From: Hydractinia symbiolongicarpus
Taxonomy: Eukaryota > Cnidaria > Hydrozoa > Anthoathecata > Hydractiniidae
Reading direction: 5' to 3'
Assembly (NCBI RefSeq): GCF_029227915.1
Contig: NC_079883.1
Coordinates: 17,424,001 to 17,488,000, forward strand
DNA: 64,000 nucleotides
Below the pieces are notes generated by a model. The model was not told the origin of the DNA. It saw nothing but the letters and a program-made list of their open reading frames with translations, and did no database searches. The first letter of the stretch is position 1. Each line of letters begins with the position of its first letter. The position numbers and the translations under genes are program-made. Positions 61,230 through 64,000 of this stretch are shown in pieces.

Positions 61230-64000
61230 ATATTACAGCCCTTAGGGGCCTGTACCTGTAATTGACGGCGTTATAACGCCATGACACAATGGTAAACAAC
61301 TTGGGACGTCGTAGTCCATTGAGAGTGGAAGGATTAGACCAATAGTAACCTGCGCAGGCACGTGGAACAACGCAAATTGGGTGTACGGCCTTTATTAGGC
61401 TGCAAAAGGTCATATTACAGCCTTTAGAGACCTTCTACACGTGGTTGACGGTGTTATAAAGCTGTGGCACAATTGCAAACAACTTGGGACGTCGTAGTCC
61501 ATTGTGAGTACATGGACTAGTCCGATCATAACTTGCGCAGGCAAGTGGATCTACGTGATTCATGTGTACGGCCTCTATTAGGCGCTCTAAAGGCCATGCC
61601 TTTAGAGGCCTGTACACGTGGCTGACTGTGTTATAAAGCCGTGGCGCATTGGAAAACCACTTGGAACGTCGTAATCCGCTGAGAGTGGAAGGATTATACC
61701 AATGCTAACCTGTGCAGGCACGTGCAACCACGTCATATACGTGTAAGGCCTTTATTAGGCTGCAAGAGGCCATATTGCAGTCGTTGGAGGCATGTACTTG
61801 TAGTTAATGGTGTTATAACGCCATGGCACAATGGAAAACGACCTGGGACGTCGTAGTCCATTGAGAGTGGAAGGATTGGACCAATGGTAACCTGCGCAGG
61901 CACGTGGAACCACGTGATATACGTGTAAGGCCTTTATTATGGTACAAGAGGCTATATTACAGACCTTAGGGGCCTGTACACGTGACTGACGCTGTTATAA
62001 AGCCATGGCGCAATGGAAAACCACTTGGGACGTCGTAGTCCATTGAGAGTGGAAGGATTAGACCGTTGGTAACCTGCGCAGGCACGTGGAACAACGTGAT
62101 TTATGTATACGGACTTTTAATTGGCCGCAAAAGGCCATATTACACCCTTTAGGGGCCAGGACACGTGTTTGACAGTGTTGTAAAGCCGTGGCGATATGGA
62201 AAACAACTTGGGACGTCGTAGTACTTTGACAGTGGAAGGATAAGACCAATGATAACCTGCGCAGGCACGTGCAACCACGTGATATACGTGTAAGGCCTTT
62301 ATTAGGGTACAAGAAGCTATATTACAGACCTTAGGGGCCTGTACCAGTAATTGACGGCGTTATAACGCCATGACACCATGGTAAAAAACTTAGGACGTTG
62401 TAGTCCATTGAGAGTGGAAGGATTTGACCAATAGTAACCTGCGCAGGCACGTGGAACAACGCGAATTGGGTGTACGGCCTTTATTAGGCTGCAAAAGGTC
62501 ATATTACAGCCTTTAGAGACCTGTACACGTAGTTGACGGTGTTATAAAGCTGTGGCGCAATTGCAAACAACTTGGGACATCGTAGTCCATTGAGAGTGGA
62601 AGGATAAGACCAATGATAACCTGCGCAGGCACGTGCAACCACGTGATATACGTGTAAGGCCTTTACTAGGGTACAAGAGGCTATATTACAGACCTTAGGG
62701 GCCTGTACACGTGACTGACGCTGTTATAAAGCCATGGCGCAATGGAAAATCACTTTGGACGTCGTAGTCCATTGAGAGTGGTAGGATTAGACCATTGGTA
62801 ACTTGCGCAGGCAAGTGGAACAACGTGATTTATGTATACGGACTTTAATTGGCCGCAAAAGGCCATATTACAGCCTTTAGGGGCCAGTACACGTGTTTGA
62901 CGGTGTTGTAAAGCCGTGGCGATATGGAAAACAACTTGGGACGTTGTAGTCCTTTGAGAGTGGAAGGATAAGACCAATGATAACCTGCGCAGGCACGTGC
63001 AACCACGTGATATACGTGTAAGGCCTTTATTAGGGTGCAAGAGGCTATATTACAGACCTTAGGGGCCTGTCCACGTGACTGACGCTGTTATAAAGCCATG
63101 GCGCAATGGAAAACCACTTGGGACGTCGTAGTCTATTGAGAGTGGAAGGATTAGACCATTGGTAACCTGCCCAGGCACGTGAAACAACGTGATTTGTGTA
63201 TGCGGACTTTAATTGGTCGCAAAAGGCCATATTACAGCCTTTAGGGGCCAGTACACGTGTTTGACGGTGTTGTAAAGCCTTGGCGATATGAAAAACAACT
63301 TGGGACGTCGTAGTCCTTTGAGAGTGGAAGGATAAGACCAATGATAACCTGCGCAGGCACTTGCAACCACGTGATATACGTGTAAGGCCTTTATTAGGGT
63401 ACAAGAGGCTATATTACAGACCTTAGGGGCCTGTACACGTGTTTGACGGTGTTGTAAAGCCGTGGCGATATGGAAAACAACTTGGGACGTCGTAATCCTT
63501 TGAGAGTGGAGGGAATAGACCGATCGTAACTCGCGCAGGCACGTGGAACAGCGCAATTTGTTTGTACAGCCTTTATTACGCTGCAAAAGGTCATATTACA
63601 GCCTTTGGAGGCCTGTACACGTGGTTGACGGTGTTATAAAGCTGTGGCGCAATTGCAAATAACTTGGGACGTCGTAGTCCATTGAGAGTGGAAGGACTAC
63701 ACCAATGCTAACCTGCGCAGGCACGTGCAACCACGTGATATACGTGTAAGGCCTTTATTCTGGGTACAAGAGGCTATATTACAGCCCTTAGGGGCCTGTA
63801 CCTGTAATTGACGGCGTTATAACGCCATGACACAATGGTAAACAACTTGGGACGTCGTAGTCCATTGAGAGTGGAAGGATTAGACCAATAGTAACCTGCG
63901 CAGGCACCTGGAACAACGCAAATTGGGTGTACGGCCTTTATTAGGCTGCAAAAGGTCATATTACAGCCTTTAGAGACCTTCTACACGTGGTTGACGGTGT
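61230..64000. repeat. Right edge: F-G-H-A-B-E'-D''-A-B-A'-B'-C-D-E
   Basis: E 61,230; F variant; G; H; A; B; E' 62,319; D''; A; B; A' 63,047; B'; C 63,411; D; E 63,776; start of F. The stretch from about 61,000 to 61,460 recurs at about 63,545 to 64,000 at offset about 2,546, with shared GCAATTGCAAATAAC, TACAGCCTTTATTACG and GACCTTCTACACG. The array continues beyond the window. Confidence 0.8.

Larger units (their letters stand above)
1..64000. repeat. Satellite DNA array, 182-bp monomer, fills the window
   Basis: The landmark ATATTACAG (or a close variant) recurs at 43, 225, 407, 589, 771, 953 and so on, 182 bases apart, and can be followed to the last line. Each monomer contains a head (ATATTACAG plus CCTTAGGGGCC or similar), a middle with GTTATAAAG or GTTGTAAAG, a core near ACTTGGGACGTCGTAGTCC, a GAGAGTGGAAGGAT block, and a tail starting GCAGGCACGTG. 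Nothing inside the window falls outside this pattern. The family is not one I recognise by name. Long homogeneous tandem arrays of this monomer length are typical of eukaryotic centromeric, pericentromeric or subtelomeric heterochromatin; which of these applies cannot be decided from sequence alone. Both ends are cut by the window edges. Confidence 0.98.
43372..64000. repeat. Superunit copy 2 (cut by window end)
   Basis: Colinear with copy 1. The offset to copy 1 changes stepwise: 22,981 (to about 44.6 kb), 21,889 (one 1,092-bp unit fewer), 21,455 (47.6-50.3 kb), 20,658 (50.4-51.8 kb), 21,022 (51.9-53.8 kb), 21,204 (a monomer retained that copy 1 lost near 32.95 kb), about 25,197 after the 2,360-bp and 7-mer duplications (60.5-62.3 kb), and 22,471 at the end (63.0-64.0 kb). 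Each step is a gain or loss of monomers or HORs. Outside these steps the copies differ by scattered single-base changes. Confidence 0.85.

Noticed and set aside
41-63959. Roughly 200 minus-strand open frames of 60-125 codons
   Set aside because: They recur at exact repeat phase, start and stop in the same monomer positions, cross into a different frame at each monomer border, and their differences follow the DNA subtypes. No promoter, intron or codon-use signal supports genes, so none is listed as CDS.
1-64000. CRISPR array
   Set aside because: Repeats are 182 bp with no unique spacers; the variation is graded between subtypes, as in satellite DNA.
1-64000. tRNA, rRNA or other structured RNA genes
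   Set aside because: I saw no tRNA A/B box arrangement, rRNA core or other known RNA signature outside the monomer sequence. The short palindromes are explained by the repeat itself.
1-64000. Naming the host species or a known satellite family
   Set aside because: Monomer length alone is shared by many unrelated satellites, and I do not recognise this sequence. A database search with the A and B monomers would decide.

Overview
The whole 64,000-base window is satellite DNA. From base 1 to base 64,000 I can follow one tandemly repeated monomer, normally 182 bp (a few types 183 or 176 bp), with about 350 copies and no unique sequence between them. I see no protein-coding gene, rRNA, tRNA, CRISPR array, transposon, simple-sequence run or telomeric repeat. 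Such an array points to a eukaryotic chromosome, most likely a centromeric, pericentromeric or subtelomeric heterochromatin block read through by long-read assembly. The species cannot be named from it. CpG is not depleted (11 CpG in the 182-bp monomer 1317-1498 against about 10.7 expected from its base composition), which argues against a heavily methylated vertebrate-type satellite but does not fix the lineage.

Monomers fall into about ten recognisable types (called A to I here, plus variants A', D'' and E'), told apart by diagnostic head, middle and tail sequences. Two tail classes largely alternate, giving an underlying dimer of about 364 bp. A recurring run E-F-G-H breaks the alternation. 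The types are strung into higher-order repeats (HORs) whose lengths are near-whole numbers of monomers: 1,092 bp (6-mer), 1,267-1,269 bp (7-mer), 1,450 and 1,457 bp (8-mers), 1,780 bp (10-mer), 2,360 bp (13-mer) and about 2,720 bp (15-mer).

Layout: 1-2,129 irregular mixture; 2,130-6,183 the 2,720-bp HOR; 6,184-13,755 about four tandem copies of the 1,780-bp 10-mer, three of them almost identical; 13,756-14,179 transition; 14,180-16,975 a duplicated 1,450-bp 8-mer; 16,653-18,563 a displaced copy of 3,575-5,485; 18,566-20,390 a displaced copy of part of the 10-mer block. From 20,391 to the end is the largest structure: a superunit of 22,981 bp (20,391-43,371) followed directly by a second copy (43,372 to past the window end). 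The two are colinear but differ by gains and losses of whole monomers and HORs and by scattered substitutions.

The array therefore shows nested amplification: monomer, dimer, HOR, superunit. Breakpoints are visible as mosaic or shortened monomers, as expected from unequal crossing-over between out-of-register monomers. The most consistent internal signals are a conserved core (ACTTGGGACGTCGTAGTCC) and, in the tail, ACGTG motifs spaced about 10 bp apart next to palindromes. Many short minus-strand reading frames of 61-125 codons occur at repeat phase; I regard them as by-products of the repeat. Monomer coordinates below start at the base corresponding to the first a of ATATTACAG, and block borders are approximate to a few tens of bases because they lie inside homologous monomers.
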